The notes below the pieces were generated by a model. That model saw nothing but the letters and a program-made list of their open reading frames with translations. It ran no database searches and was not told where the DNA came from. The position numbers were made by a program, and so were the translations under genes. This document shows positions 22,848-35,929 of a stretch of 64,000 nucleotides of DNA, one piece after another (the first letter of the stretch is position 1; each line of letters opens with the position of its first letter). The DNA is taken from assembly GCF_030463565.1 (NCBI RefSeq), contig NC_134676.1, positions 24,098,728-24,162,727 on the forward strand. Reading direction: 5' to 3'. Origin of the DNA: Pelecanus crispus. Lineage: Eukaryota > Chordata > Aves > Pelecaniformes > Pelecanidae.

Positions 22848-25800
22848 TAAACGTTTAGCCAGACTTGGCTAAATTTATGAAACTTGACACAGCAAATCTT
22901 TTCTCATCAATACAGTGAACTCAGATATTATGGTGCCTATGGTCTACTTTGCTGAATATTTCTCTGAAAATGTTTTGCTGCTGTAAATAAGCTAAACTCC
23001 TTTTCCCCCTTCCTGAAGTAGTTTTCAAGCCTACAAGGTAAGAATAGGTTATGTGCTAGAATAAATGTCCATATTCCTTTTGAAATAAAACTGAAAAAAA
23101 GTAGTGAAAATTCTGCTATTCAGCTGCAGAAAATCTTTATTTTGCCTGTGAATCTCACATCAGCCAAAGCCTTCCTCAGTAATTAGAAAAATACATATTC
23201 CAGCTGCTGACAGAAAATGCCTAGCAGTAGCAAATATTTTACTCTTTGCTTTATGCTATGGTCATTCAGAGGCACACATAACTGACAGGAACACGCACCA
23301 AGATGATTAAAAAAGCGTACAAGAAAGACTAGAGAATTTGATTTAGAGACTTCAGTAATAAGGTTTTTTCTCTTGATACACTTCCCATAGCTCTGGACTA
23401 CATATTTAAAATTAATGATGTAAAGGCCCAAAAAAAACCCCTCTGCTTACTCAGCTGATGCTACAGGCATGTTTCACATGGGCATATGCATGCATGTGGT
23501 CCTTATTCAAATATGTGTGTTCAAAAAGAGAAAAATGCTTTCACTTTTATATAAATCTATCCCATAGCTACATGTATATAATACATTGAAATGTACACTT
23601 GCAGAATATCATTTACTGTGGATTATTCTGTAAACCTATATGGTCTAAAATATAGCATTATTTTAAGTTTTCCTTTCTGCACAATTTGCAAGTATCCAAT
23701 TCAGGATAGGAATTAGGTCAGTGACTTTAAATCTTTACTTCAGCATCTATTCTTCTCTGTGTGCAAGAGAGAAACTGCTTCTAATGACTAATAATTCCAG
23801 CCTTCCCAACCTTGACCATTCTGTGATTCTGGCAACAATTTTTCTAGAAACAGAGAACATCTAGAATATAAATTAAAAAAATCCCAGCTGAAATGTTCAC
23901 CAATAGGTAGTCTTGTGAGCACAGCAATCAAGGCACTTGATGCCAATGGCTATCAGTTCTCAAGCAGAAGCTGGGATCTCAGAAAGGCTGCTGGCACATA
24001 CCTTTTTGAAGCTCAGTGGTGCTCAGACTCTGATGGGCCAGGAGGAAGTTTTGACATTCAGATCCTGCAGCAGTGAGAGCAGCATTTATTAGTCTTGAAA
24101 GCAGGTGCTCCTCTGGCATGAACTGTCACAACTCCACTGAAATTAATGGAGTTGTGCCAAATTCCACCAGATGAAAGATCTCTCTTGGGTTTTGATGTAC
24201 AGAAGATGAGGAGCTAAAAAGACAAATACTAGCAAATACCAGTTAAAGGACTGTGTCAAGTTTGTAGTGTATAATTTTTATGAAAGAATTCTGGGTATGG
24301 TTGCACAAATGAACTTTTTTTTCTCTAATAATATTTAATACCTTTTTTGCGTGCAGAATATGCTGACTGACCACTAATCGGCACTTCCCTTACTCCATAT
24401 CTCTTCCTCCGCATCCCTCAGGCTTAGGAACAAAACTACTGCTGTGCTTTCCTCAACACAGGGATTTCCTAACCCTTCCTCTGGTCACAAAGATTCCTTC
24501 CAGTGCTCTGAAGCTCCCATGGTGTAGGGCCAGTTCAGATGAACTGTAGAAGGTGGAAGCCAGGGAGTGCTTTGGGTTTTCTTCTTAGCACAAAACCACT
24601 GGTAATGCCTCCTTTGACTGACATGAGTCTTCATGCTGCTGCACCTGAAAGCAGACACTAGTCCCCATGCTGGATGGTAGAGAGCTGAGACAGTTCAAAT
24701 GATAGGAATTTCCTCTCTCTTCCCCCCCCCCCCCCCCCTCCATTTTTCATTATTGTGGAGAAGAACAAATGGGGTTTCATCCCTCCTGCAATACTCAGCA
24801 ATACTAAGACCCGAATATTTTGAATTTTCTGTGTAAATGTTCAAGCTAACTGCTCACCTCAGTTGGTTTTTAGGAAAAAGAAGAGGTTTTTATTCCCCTG
24901 GACTGTAGAGTGAATGCAGCTGGAGTTTTTCAAAGGTGCCATTAGCAGGGATTGGACACCTCAGTTTTTAAATCAAATCTTGGTCTGAAAGTCAGAGGAA
25001 GATGCAAGGCTCCATTATTCAAAGCTGTACAGTTGTCCTTTGATCTGTCACTGGTGATTTAATAATGGGCTTTGCTGGCTCTGGTTAATTATTTTCCATT
25101 GCTGTTTCTGTTCTAAATGGCTTCTTGTTTTTGAGTGTTTCACACATTTTGGTACAGCTTTCCCTGAACTATAGGGCTGTAGAGAGTAAATTCAATGGGA
25201 ACAGAGAGCTGATTTGCTAGCATAATATTTGCAGCTGCAGTTAAATGAAAGCTGCCATAACAATGTGCTCCCTCTGCCCACAATACATCAGCAATACTTC
25301 ATTGATCACTTTTCAAAGAAGAGATAAGACAAAAACATGACTAATTTCAAGCTGGATGCTTGTTGCTGCTGACTGGGGAAAAAGCATCCACTAAAATATA
25401 GAAGAGGCTTTAAAACATTCCTTGGAAATGATGCTGGAGAGAAACGCATGCTGCTTACTGCATGGCAAGTTGAAAAAGCAGCTCCCTGACAGTACCTGTC
25501 CATGCCCTGTTTCACAGCATATTTACACATGGCAGGGAAGCCATGCACATCACAGATCCCCATGGCAAATGCGCCCTTGACCTCTGGAAGGACAGACTGC
25601 ATTATTCATGCTTTCTGACCCTTCAGAGTTCATGAGAATTTTACTTAGAGAAGGTCCTAGAGAGGTCCCAAATCGGGCCAGGCTCAGATGCATTTGTCCT
25701 GGTACATGCCTGCTCAGGTCGTGGACAGGATGCAGGATAACCTGGCAGGCGGCGGCCAGGTACCTCATCAGGCACTGCTTTCTCCTCCAGCAGTGACAGC

Positions 25801-28180
25801 ATCAGCGACTGCCCCAGGTCCCTGCTGCACAGCTGGGCTATGCCCTTCCTTCCCCATGTTTCTCTTCCACCAGCCTTCAAATGCTTCCTCTTGCTTCTCC
25901 TACTGAAAAAAAATATCTGAAGTGAGGGTGGAGAGAAGAGGCAGACAAATGCCAGCCTGGAAAGCAGTAGGGAATCACTGTTAGTATCCAAGCTGAAGGG
26001 TTGCTGTATGAGCAGGCACTGGTTTAAAATACAAAAAATGCAGATGAAGCAGGGATGCAAGTTTGGCTTCTGCTGGGTAAGTGTTGATTTAGAAAATGAA
26101 CCTCGCAGTTAGAGTTAACAATGTTTTTGTCAGAAAGTACAGCCAGGGCTGGAAGAATCCCAGAACAGCTCTGAGGGCTGGGGATATTGCATTTTTGAGG
26201 AACCTAAAAACATAACTGCTTCCTGTTGTGCTAATTAGAACAAGTATTGAAAATAGCAGACATTAGCTCTTTATAAAAGTAAGGTTGCCTTTTGGAAGTG
26301 CACTCCATGGTGATTGCTCTGGTGGGGTAGGAGGGGTGTCTCTCCTGGGCAGGCACGTGGAGTTGACCATGACCCTTTGGGTGCAGGGGGATGTGCCCAG
26401 CAGTACCTGCAGGCTCCAGGAACCTTCCCCCTTGCCATCTCCCAAGACACAGTAAGTGATTTACTCTTTTCCAGGAGATGGTGGCTCTGTGTGTTAGCAT
26501 GGGGCTGAGGAAGATGCAGCACAGGGCTCTGTGATAGTCAAAGACAGCACAGAGCTGGCCAGTGAGGTGTGGCCTAAAAAATCACATATGTAAAAAAAAA
26601 AAAAAAAAAACAACAACTCTTCCTCTTGTGCGTAAACAAGCAAAACCTGAGCAAGAGTCATACTTTGCCACCTGCAAGACGCGATAAGGCGAGCTGAAGT
26701 ACACAGACCTTGGGAGAGACAAAAGGTTGCCTGTTTGAGAAAAACACCACCCTAGGATGATCCCCTTTCAGCCTGCTGGGATGTGAAAGCCAGGTGCACG
26801 GAGCTCCTGCTTCTTCCACTTTTTGCCTTCTTACCCTTCCCTCAGCCTCATGTGGAGAACATGTTGTATAACTTTAGTTTCTTGTCTATATCCACTTCTT
26901 CCTTGAAGTCCCCTGTGAAGACACTGCTTCATTCCCCTGCCTGTATGACCTCTCTGATTCCTTATTTACTCTGTGCCCCCATTTGGTTTTACAGCCTCCA
27001 GAGGCATCGAGGTCTTTTGTTTTGGGTATCCTACAAGCAATACTGATGGATATGACGTTATAACTAGAATAGCTTTATTATATAGCTTTATATATATACA
27101 GCTTTATATATACATATATATGTAACTAGAATACCATTATTTCCTCATTTTGCCTTGAATATAGAAAGGTTAACCTTTTTTTTTACAGTTTTAATGTCAC
27201 GTTCCAGACAAACCACTGAGTACTTCTGTAAGACATTCCAGTAACAGTGCCTTGCTGGCTTTACAAAAGTCACTTCCTGCACTCTATTCATAATTTAAAT
27301 TAAAAATATTGATCGTCTACTATGAGACATAAAGCACCTACTTCTTATTAAACCTAATTAAAAAATATTATCAAAGAAGACTTGAGGAATTCAGTCTTAG
27401 TGGAACGATGGAAATTTCTTGCCAACAGCCTACAGCCACAGCTTGTTGAAGTGCTAAATCCTATGGGTTGGGGGGCATCAACACCTAGTTCTACCAGTTC
27501 AAAGCAGATATTTTCTTTATTTTAGTTGATTTTAAAATCCATCTCAACAGCTGGGTTATTTAAAATTGAGAACTTATTAGGAGCTGAGGGAAGAAAATAC
27601 AGCACATTTACCTTCTGTGCTGCATAAATGAGATGACAGGGAAGTATATTTTCCAATCTAAAATCCTGAAGGATATGATGACTGTAACTTTTGTTCACAT
27701 ATGTAATTTGTAGAATAAGCTGATTAATTTTAAAAGCAAATTATTTTGGTTACTTAAGAAATATCAAACTGCATATAAATTATATGCAGTTATGTTTTAA
27801 AATAATTATTTTCACACAATATTTATTTATAAATCAAATAATAAATAAATTATTGAAATACATATTTGAAAGATGGAAAATTACCCCAATTCTAGGATTA
27901 TATATGTTGATTTTCAGTCATGGTTTAAGTGAATGATTTGAAACCAATTGAACTGAATTGAGTGACCTTGAATATCCCACCCATTGGCTCTTAACTAGCT
28001 CATAACTGAGCCTAGACTTAGGAAACATAGACACATATCAAAAGTGAATCCATTAAAACAGACAGAACTTTCCAAATGTCCCTTGCTTTTCTACCCCTTT
28101 TCTTCCAGCAAAGCCTCCCTTAGAGGAATCATTTGTGAGTGGAGCTGTTGATATTTTTTTCCTTTTGAACGTTTCCTCCT
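22848..28180. other. Unique AT-rich intergenic sequence with simple repeats
   Basis: No gene recognised. It contains a likely ancient CR1 tail at 23800-23830 (CCCAACCTTGACCATTCTG), a 17-C run at 24722-24738, a 19-A run at 26592-26610, and a TA-rich patch at about 27068-27125 in which AGCTTTATATATA recurs. The ORFs around 25600-26060 are short, overlap on both strands, and show no domain. Confidence 0.5.
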
Positions 28181-28752
28181 TGTCCTGGTTTCAGCTGGGA
28201 TAGAGTTAATTTTCTTCCTAGTAGCAGGCATAGTGCTGTGTTTTGGATTTAGGATGAGAAGAATGCTGATAACACACTGATGGTTTAGTTGTTGCTAAGT
28301 ACTGCTTATGCTAGTCAAGGACTTGTCAGCTTCCCATGCTCTGCCAGGTGCACAAGAAGCTGGGAGGGGGCACAGCCAGAATAGTTGATCCAAACTGACC
28401 AAAGGACCAATACCATACCATATGATGTCATGCTCAGTATATAAACTGGGAGGAGTTGGCTGGGGTCAGCGATCACTGCTCGGGAACTGTCTGGGTGTCA
28501 GTTGGCTGGTGGGTGGTGAGCAATTGCATTGTGCATCACTTGCTTTGTATATTATTTTTATTATTATCATTATTGTATTGTTATTATTATCATTGCTGGT
28601 TTACTTTATTTCAATTATTAAACTGTTCTATCTCTATCCAGGAGTTTTTCTCACTCTTACTCCTCTGAATCTCTGCCCCATCCCATCAGGGTAGGCGGAG
28701 TGAGTGAGCAGCTGCATGGCACTTAGTTGCTGGTTGGGGCTAAACCACGGCA
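28181..28752 (+). mobile_element. Solo LTR, ERVL-like, second copy
   Basis: Same family as the LTR at 20798. It begins TGTCCTGGTTTC, has TATATAA at 28435-28441 and an ATTAAA near 28616, and ends CCACGGCA. Flanks are CTCCT (28176-28180) and GTCCT (28753-28757), a 5-bp target duplication with one difference. It contains a TTATTATTATC microsatellite at about 28553-28590. Several indels relative to the other copy show an independent insertion. Confidence 0.85.
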
Positions 28753-28809
28753 GTCCTAAAACTTTGCTATTATTTCCCCTTCTTTTAACCTTAAGTCTTT
28801 TCCTACATA

Positions 28810-29745
28810 GCACAAATGGCATCTAGAGTGACAGGTGAGAACATGTGAGAGGAATGACTCTGCAGACACCAAGGCCAGTGGAGAAGGAGAGGGAGGAGGT
28901 GCTCCAGGCACCAGAGCAGAGATTCTCCTGCAGCCCATGATGAAGACCATGGTGAAGCAGGCTGTCCCCCTGCAGCCCGCGGATGTTCACGGTGGAGCAG
29001 ATCTCCACCTGCAGCCCGGGGAGGACCCCATGCTGGAGCAGGTGGATGTGCCCGAAGGAGGCTGTGACCCTGTGGGAAGCCCGCGCTGGAGCAGGCTTCT
29101 GGCAGGACCTGTGGACCTGTGGAGAGAGGAGCCCACGCTGGAGCAGGTTTGCTGGCAGGACTTGTGACCCCGTGGGGGACCCAGGCTGGAGCAGTCTGCT
29201 CCTGGAGGACTGCACCCCATGGAAGGGACTCATGCTTGAGCAGTTCATGAAGAATTGTAGCCTGTGGGAAGGACCCACATTGGAGAAGTTCATGGAGGAC
29301 TGTCTGCCGTGGGAGGGAGCCCACGCTGGAGCCAGGGAAGAGTGTGAGGAGTCCTCCCCCTGAGGAGGAAGGAGCAGCAAAGACAATGTGTGATGAGCTG
29401 ACTGCAACCCCCATTCCCCATCCCCCTGTCCTGCTCGGGGGGAGGAGGTGGAAAAATCAGGAGTGAAGCTGAGCCTTGGAAGAAAGGAGGGGTACGTGGA
29501 AGGTGTTTTAAGATTTGGTTTCATTTCTCATTACCCTACTCAGTTTTGATTGGTAATAAATTAAACTGATTTTCCCCAAGTTGAGTCTGTTTTGCCTGTG
29601 ATGGTAATTGCTGAGTGATCTCTCCCCATCTTTATCTCGACCCACAAGCTTTTTGTTATATTTTTTTCCCTCCTGTCCAGTTGAGATGAGGGGTGATAGA
29701 GTGGCGTTGGTAGGCACTTGGCATCCAGACAAAGTCAACCCAACA
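28810..29745 (+). mobile_element. LTR fragment lacking its promoter (U3) end
   Basis: In reverse complement it is almost identical to 35930-36865: long stretches show no difference by eye. The right edge ends CAACCCAACA, the same terminus as the other copy. A polyadenylation signal AATAAA (29555-29560) and the TATA position in the complete copy give a plus-strand sense here. The left edge lies about 31 bp downstream of where the TATA box sits in the complete copy, so the whole U3 is missing. The middle (about 28950-29350) is a degenerate tandem repeat in which CACGCTGGAGCAG-like words recur. Long open frames on both strands (for example 233 codons) are by-products of this repeat. Confidence 0.8.
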
Positions 29746-32700
29746 CAATTTTTCATCAGCAAAAAAGGTTTTGGCTATGCTAAATCTGCAACATATAGTA
29801 GATTGCTAAGAACCTGATTTTAAAAAGGGAAAATGAGGTCATGCATAAACATTGTTTCATTTTTTTAGTCTTATCTCCAAAGCTACTGTAGTATGTCCTT
29901 AATCCTCTGGGAATGGATGGTTGTTAACCATAAATTGTCCTCGTATTTATAAGCTTTGCAATAAATATAAATTGCCTTCTTTTTTTTGGCATAATCTCTC
30001 CCCCCTTGAATTCAATCTTTCAAAACAAAACCAAAATGACCTAAGAATTCACATCTATTTACCTGATTCATTATCCACCTACTACTAAGGTCTTTTCTAA
30101 ATGGCTTCAATGGTATTAAAGAATCCATAGGTATTTAAGACAGATATAATCAGAGATGTCAATTACAGTCATTTAATAATATTCATGTTAACCTTTTTGT
30201 AGATAAACAAATGAAAGCTGATAATCTAAATTAAGGTTTGCTTCCATCTAGTTCCACTCCTGCAGGTGCAATTACGCTTTATAGTTGGCTTGCTAAAACC
30301 TAGCACAGAACATGCTGCCATAGCATTATAACTGTTTAACCAGGGAGACCTTTCAATTAATGTATAATTTTTATAGATTCACTTGGGGGCAGGGGAAGCT
30401 ATCCTTAGTTTTCTTTAAAAATTTTCTTAAAAAAAATTAGGAGTCAGCTAGCTGGCCATATCCAAAATATAGCTAAAATTTACTAAGTTGTTCTGAAATC
30501 TCTCTTTCTATTAAAACCTGTAACTGATGAAATCCAGGTTGATGGTGAAAGGGAGCAGGCAAGTGTATGAGACCACTTTGCTTTTCTTTCTTAATCTCAC
30601 AGAATATTTTGGCTGTGCAAAGAATGCCCAGCTGGAGAGGAAATGCATGCCTGCTTTTGCTGAGGGGTACACCAGACAGCACGTGTTAAATGCTTTTCAA
30701 AATTTCTCTTTAACTCGGTCTGTTGGCCTGCAGTCAAACAACAGACTTGTTAACTGATTTGGGCAAGAGAAAAAGGAGTAGCAAAGGGATAAAAGGATGA
30801 GGCTAATTCTTCCATAGAAAGTATTGACGGAGAAAAGCAGCCATAGCTATAAGTAAAAGCATTTCAGACAGGACAATTTAAAATGAGGCATTAGTCTTTT
30901 TTAAATATCAGATATGTAGATTGCAGCTCTCTGCTTTATTTCCATAAGCTGTGTTTTCAGTAAACACTTAGAGAAATTATGGTACAAAGACTCAAGTGGA
31001 AAATTTGTTCAGTTTCTGGCTCACAAAGCCTGAGAAAAAGTCCCTACTTCCCCTATTGAACCCATACAAGGCTCGCTGATTCTTTTTACTGTATGAGGTA
31101 CCTGAAAATACAAATGCCAGCAGGACTAAATAACAGGCATGGATGGAAATGGCCATTTATAGTGATGCTTTGGTTCAAGCAGAATAATATGTGGCTCACA
31201 GCAGTGACCTGACCATTTCTAACCAGCTACAGGAAAGTCTAACTCATCTCGACAACATCTGCTCACTTTTTTGTTTCTATTTAAAAGACAAAACAGTATA
31301 AAGATTACCCATCCCAACCCAAGACAAGAGAAACATCTACCTCTAAACCTGTTTTGCCATTTACAACACTGTTTTAATGCTACCTCCTCATGGTTGCTGA
31401 CTTTCAGCAATGAATATCAACACAACCAGCAAAAGAGAGATAAAATCCCTGGCCCTGCCAGGCCACCTACCTTGCCCCAAAAAAGCCCATCCTCTGACCC
31501 ATGCAGGGTTACTGAGGGGGGCAGCCAGAAGGTGCCTGGGGTCACACAGAGCCAGCCCATGTGATGCTGTCATTGCACAAAGGTCTTCTAAAAGGCAGAT
31601 AGGCAAGAAGGAGGGGGAACAAAAGGTCAATTTTCTTGAGCAGTTCTTTTAACAACCATGAATCACATTGGTCATCAATTTTATAGCAACTGCAGCAAGT
31701 GTATGAAACTAATGTGTTTGTTCAAGTCACCGTATACCTGCAGTGTGAGAACTACATGCTTTGCACTAGTTCATATTTGTCACATTTTTTCCTGATGATA
31801 GCCTGATCTATTTGTATTATGCAAAGTGAGTAAGCTTCCACGCTGTACATAACCTTCTTGCAACAAAATGAAAGTACACCAGCATCATTAAATAAGCCTC
31901 ATTGTCTTCATACCAACAATTATCTCATCTGACATCAGGGACTGTAACTATGCTGCTAGAGGAGTTTCTCCTGCTATATTAGACACCACGGATTTTCCTA
32001 TTTGTTCCATGCTTTCTTTCACAGAAGAGAAATTGCTTCATTTTGTCTGTTAATGCTTATGGCAGAAAGCAGTTGAATTTGTTCAGGAGAAACAAGTCAA
32101 AATACCTCTGTATTCTGTATTCAGAAATCTACAGAGAGAGTAGAGGCTATTACTTTTTTAAAAATTAATTCTGATGGCCACACATTTCTGAAAGCCAAAG
32201 GAATATATTCACAAGACTACGAAAAAACAAGACTGAATGTCCCCTGTATTGTCCCTGTCTAGCAATTTATCAATCTATGTGCCGTGAATCACTGGTGGGC
32301 CATAAATTATGAAATGCTACAACTGCAGAACATTATGAAAACACAAACCTCCCTGTGAGTGGGAAAAGAATAAAACTGAGGAAGAGGAAAAGTAATAAAC
32401 ATTGAAAGTGTGCCAGCTTATATTTGGTTGAAAATGAAGACTACAGTATGACAACTGGAAAAATGGTAAGTGGATTATTTTCAAAATTAGACCATCTTAG
32501 GTAATTTTTAAAAAGTCTTAGGCAGTCCTTTGATTGATAAAGTCCATGGCATGCCAGTAGATATCACAGCCTTGACATGAGCAACCCAAACACAAAGGCA
32601 AAGGGTAACGCTGACCAGGTGTGCTCAGGTGTTTGCTCCATTCAGATCTTGCTGTGCCTGCCACAGAGGCTTGATGTTGGGGTGAGAGCCATATACTAAA

Positions 32701-33374
32701 GTACAGACTGTTAAAGATAGAGCTGCTGAATTTACTTGTTCTCTGTTCTGGTCTGCCCTCATTGTGGCACAGTTTATTTTAGCTGACTGAAATGGCCATT
32801 AAGAGCCTTCAGCAATGCCCATAGAAAGGGATAGAGTGTTTGGGCAAACATACTGTGTACCTGAAATGTATTATGGAAAAAAAGCCCAACATTTGCATGA
32901 CCAAGAGTAAGAGAAGGTTTTGTTCCCTTGTCTTATTTACTTTTATTTGTATATTGCTAATAAGATCTTGTTGTTCAGAGAAAGTTTGTACAATTTTATA
33001 CCAGTGGTAACAGTTGTCCTTGCTCCCATTCGGAAAGCTCTTAAATTTTTTACAGTGCAACCCACAAGGCCTTGCAAACAGGAAAAGAGACTAAATTAAG
33101 AGAAATAGTTGCTTACTCATGTGCAAAGATCTGCATTAGATTAAGGGAAATCATTATCAGGTTGTTCAACATCACATGAATTAAGGTACCAGGTATTTAT
33201 AGATAACATAAACAATAATTAAACATGACTAACTCCATTGTTTGTTCTATTACTTTTGCTCACACAGAAATGTAACTCATTTTAAGCATGTTTTATATAG
33301 CAAAAAGGCAACATAAAAATAAGGAATGATATGAAACATAGAGATGGTTAATTTTGCAAAAACATTTTTTACAA
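29746..33374. other. Unique AT-rich intergenic sequence
   Basis: No gene recognised. Positions 32705-32823 hold the donor copy of a 118-bp direct repeat described separately. A T-run lies near 29980. Confidence 0.5.
32705..32823 (+). repeat. Direct repeat, left copy (likely donor)
   Basis: Starts AGACTGTTAAAGATAGAGC and ends AGCAATGCCCATA. It is matched by 34314-34431 with a handful of differences and one deleted base. The right copy abuts the 5' end of a CR1, and this one does not. Confidence 0.9.
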
Positions 33375-34320
33375 ATAGAATCATAGAAGCCTTTAGGTTG
33401 GAAAAGACCTTTAAGATCATCAGTCCAATCATCAACCCAACACCACCATGCCCACTAAACCATGTCACAAAGTGCCACGTCTACCCATTTTTTTAACACT
33501 TCCAGGGATGGTGATTCCACCACCTCTCTGGGCAGCCTGTTCCAATGCTTGACTACTCTTTCTGTGAAGAAATTTTTCCTAATATCCAATCTAAACCTCC
33601 CCTGGCGCAGCTTGAGCCCATTTCCTCTTGTCCTATCGCTAACTACTTGGGAGAAGAGACCAACACCCACCTCACTACAACCTCCTTTCAGGTAGTTGTA
33701 GAGAGCGATAAGGTCTCCCCTCAGCCTCCTCTTCTCTAGGCTAAACAACCCCAGTTCCCTCAACCGCTCCTCATAAGGCCTGTGCTCCACACCCTTCACC
33801 AGCTTCATTACCCTTATCTGAACATGCTCCAGCAATTCAATGTCTTTCTTGTAGTGAGGGGCCCAAAACTGAACACAGTATTTGGGTGCAGTCTCACAGG
33901 TGCCGAGTACAGGGGTATGATCACTTCCCTGCTCCTGCTGGCCACACTATTCCTGATACAAGCCAGGATGCTGTTGGCCTTCTTGGCCACCTGGGCACAC
34001 TGCTGGCTCATGTTCAGCTGGCTGTCAACCAGCAACCCCAGGTCCTTTTCCACTGGGCAGCTTTCCAGCCACTCTTCCCCAAGCCTGTAGCGTTGCATGG
34101 GGTTGTTGTGACCCAAGTGCAGGACCCAGCACTTGGCTTTGTTGAACCTCATACAGTTGTCCTCAGCCCATCGATCCAGCCTGTCCAGGTCCCTCTGCAG
34201 GGCCATCCTACCCTCGAGCAGATCGACACTCCCACCCAATTTGGTGTCATCTGCAAACTTAGTGAGGGCGCACTCAATCCCCTCATCCAGATGGTTGATA
34301 AAGATATAGAACAAGACTGT
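33375..34320 (-). mobile_element. CR1 copy, 5'-truncated, minus strand
   Basis: Same subfamily as the element at 12575. The octamer tail (ATAGAATCATAGAAG) is at the left edge, followed in reverse by the 3' UTR and the C-terminal ORF2 (open 33835-33455 and 34314-33814) including [10 protein letters not shown]. It is truncated in the RT domain at about 34320 (reverse complement ACAGTCTTGTTC). A frameshift separates the two open segments. It does not carry the extra 3' segment seen at 16173 and 22678. Confidence 0.9.
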
Positions 34321-34431
34321 TAAAGATAGAGCTGCTGAATTTACTTGTTCTCTGTTCTGGTCTGCCCTCATTGCGGCACAGTTTATTTTAGCTGACTGAA
34401 ATTGCCATTAACACCTTCAGCAATACCCATA
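34314..34431 (+). repeat. Direct repeat, right copy, at the CR1 5' junction
   Basis: A copy of 32705-32823. Its first seven bases, AGACTGT, are shared with the 5' end of the CR1 (34314-34320), so the junction has 7 bp of microhomology. Outside the repeat the two loci differ. Confidence 0.9.
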
Positions 34432-35929
34432 ACATAGTCATACCCTGAACACAGTCATACTCTGAACTACATTTCTTACACGAGTCTTAACTAGCTCTTG
34501 TGAACATCAGTGGAGCTTTTGTGTGACCATTTGGCAAAGGATGATTCCTCCCACGACAGGAGGCACTGCACCTGAGGAAAGACCATATTCACCCACAACA
34601 GTGCATCTGCTGCTATTAGACAGTCTTCTCTAATCCTAAAGCAGAGCCTGTACTAAGTGACATAGGCAATCAGCTGCACCCACAGATGAAGGAGATGGGC
34701 AATGCCAGTGTTCATGAACACCCCAAACCAAAAAGTGTTCACCAAAAGCTTAGAAGAAAGTACCCAATGTAACTTTCCAAAGCCAGTGGCAATGCTATGG
34801 CACCAGGAAGAGGTGGGTGTCAAAATGACACAGAGTATGTTCATTAATAGCTTGTGAGCAGAAAATAACTGAAAAATTCTCAATAATTCATTCACAATGA
34901 CCAATTCAACTTTTCTTCCCATTAATACACATATCTGCACTTCAAACACTGTATGTGCATAAGGAAAGCAAGTACCACAAGTTCTCAGTTTCCATACTAT
35001 CCTGCTCTGGAAACCACCCCTGCAACTCAAAGCTTCAAGTAGTAAAACACAGATGAAGAGACATGCACTCTGACCAGCTTTCACTGAAGTGGCCGATTTT
35101 AACTGACCTCTCTCAGGTTTTTATAGGAGGGCACTATTGATACATCACCACCTCAGAGAGCCCAGATTTGACAAAGCATTCCTGGAGGAAATACTATCAG
35201 GCCATTTACCAGCCCTTCTGTATAATGAATACTGTTTGCAAATGACTCCTGGTTACATGACACTGCAAATCCCATACAAAGGAACTTCACTGAACTGTAA
35301 AGCAGCCTTACCAAGGATTAAAACCGAGGGACATGGACATTTAAACTCATGTTAAGCCTTTAAATTATGCATCTGCAAGACACTAAATTCAGATACAGCA
35401 GCATGAAGCAGCTGCTTGAACGTGGTGCCTTGACTTCCTGGGCAAACAAATGATAAAATACAATCCACAGAGGTCTACATTCAGCTGCCATTCTAGGTGG
35501 AAAACTATTCCCCTTGGTTGTTTCTTTTTCAGACTCCTCCCTTGGCTTCAGCTTCTGACTTGGGCAATTTATAGTTACGGCAGTTTTGTACTAAAAACGT
35601 AAGACTTCAAAACTGGATAGTGTAGCATGTTCATCAGAGTCTGCATCTGCTGGTGTACAGATAGCCATGCAGTTCAGCCATCCTTATATGGAACCCATTT
35701 GCATTCGTATGGTCTGACTGCCTGTCTGCCAAGTCTTGCAGTCATAAGCCTTCATGCAAACTGTGACACGTGGAAAAGACTAACTGGATCCAGCTCCAGA
35801 TACAAAGCATTCATCTCTGAGGGATGTATTCCAACCTGCAGGATATCACACCCAAGGAGAACTGAAGCATGAGCATCTATAACAATTGCCATACACAGTA
35901 AGCCGAAATGCATATATATATAGAAATAG
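34432..35929. other. Unique intergenic sequence
   Basis: No gene or repeat recognised. The 143-codon open frame at 34653-35084 (minus) has a hydrophobic tendency but no family resemblance, and I do not call it a gene. Confidence 0.5.

Noticed and set aside
24722..24738. C-run as a functional element
   Set aside because: Simple homopolymer without supporting context.
28823..29524. 233-codon frame repeated identically at 36151-36852
   Set aside because: It lies on the antisense strand of an LTR and comes from its internal degenerate tandem repeat. Identity of the two copies follows from the LTR copies being identical.
32705..34431. 118-bp direct repeats as a CR1 target-site duplication
   Set aside because: The left copy is about 550 bp away from the CR1 tail, so it cannot be the duplicated target. 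CR1s also usually make little or no duplication.
34653..35084. 143-codon Cys/Leu-rich frame
   Set aside because: No recognisable domain, no splice or promoter evidence.
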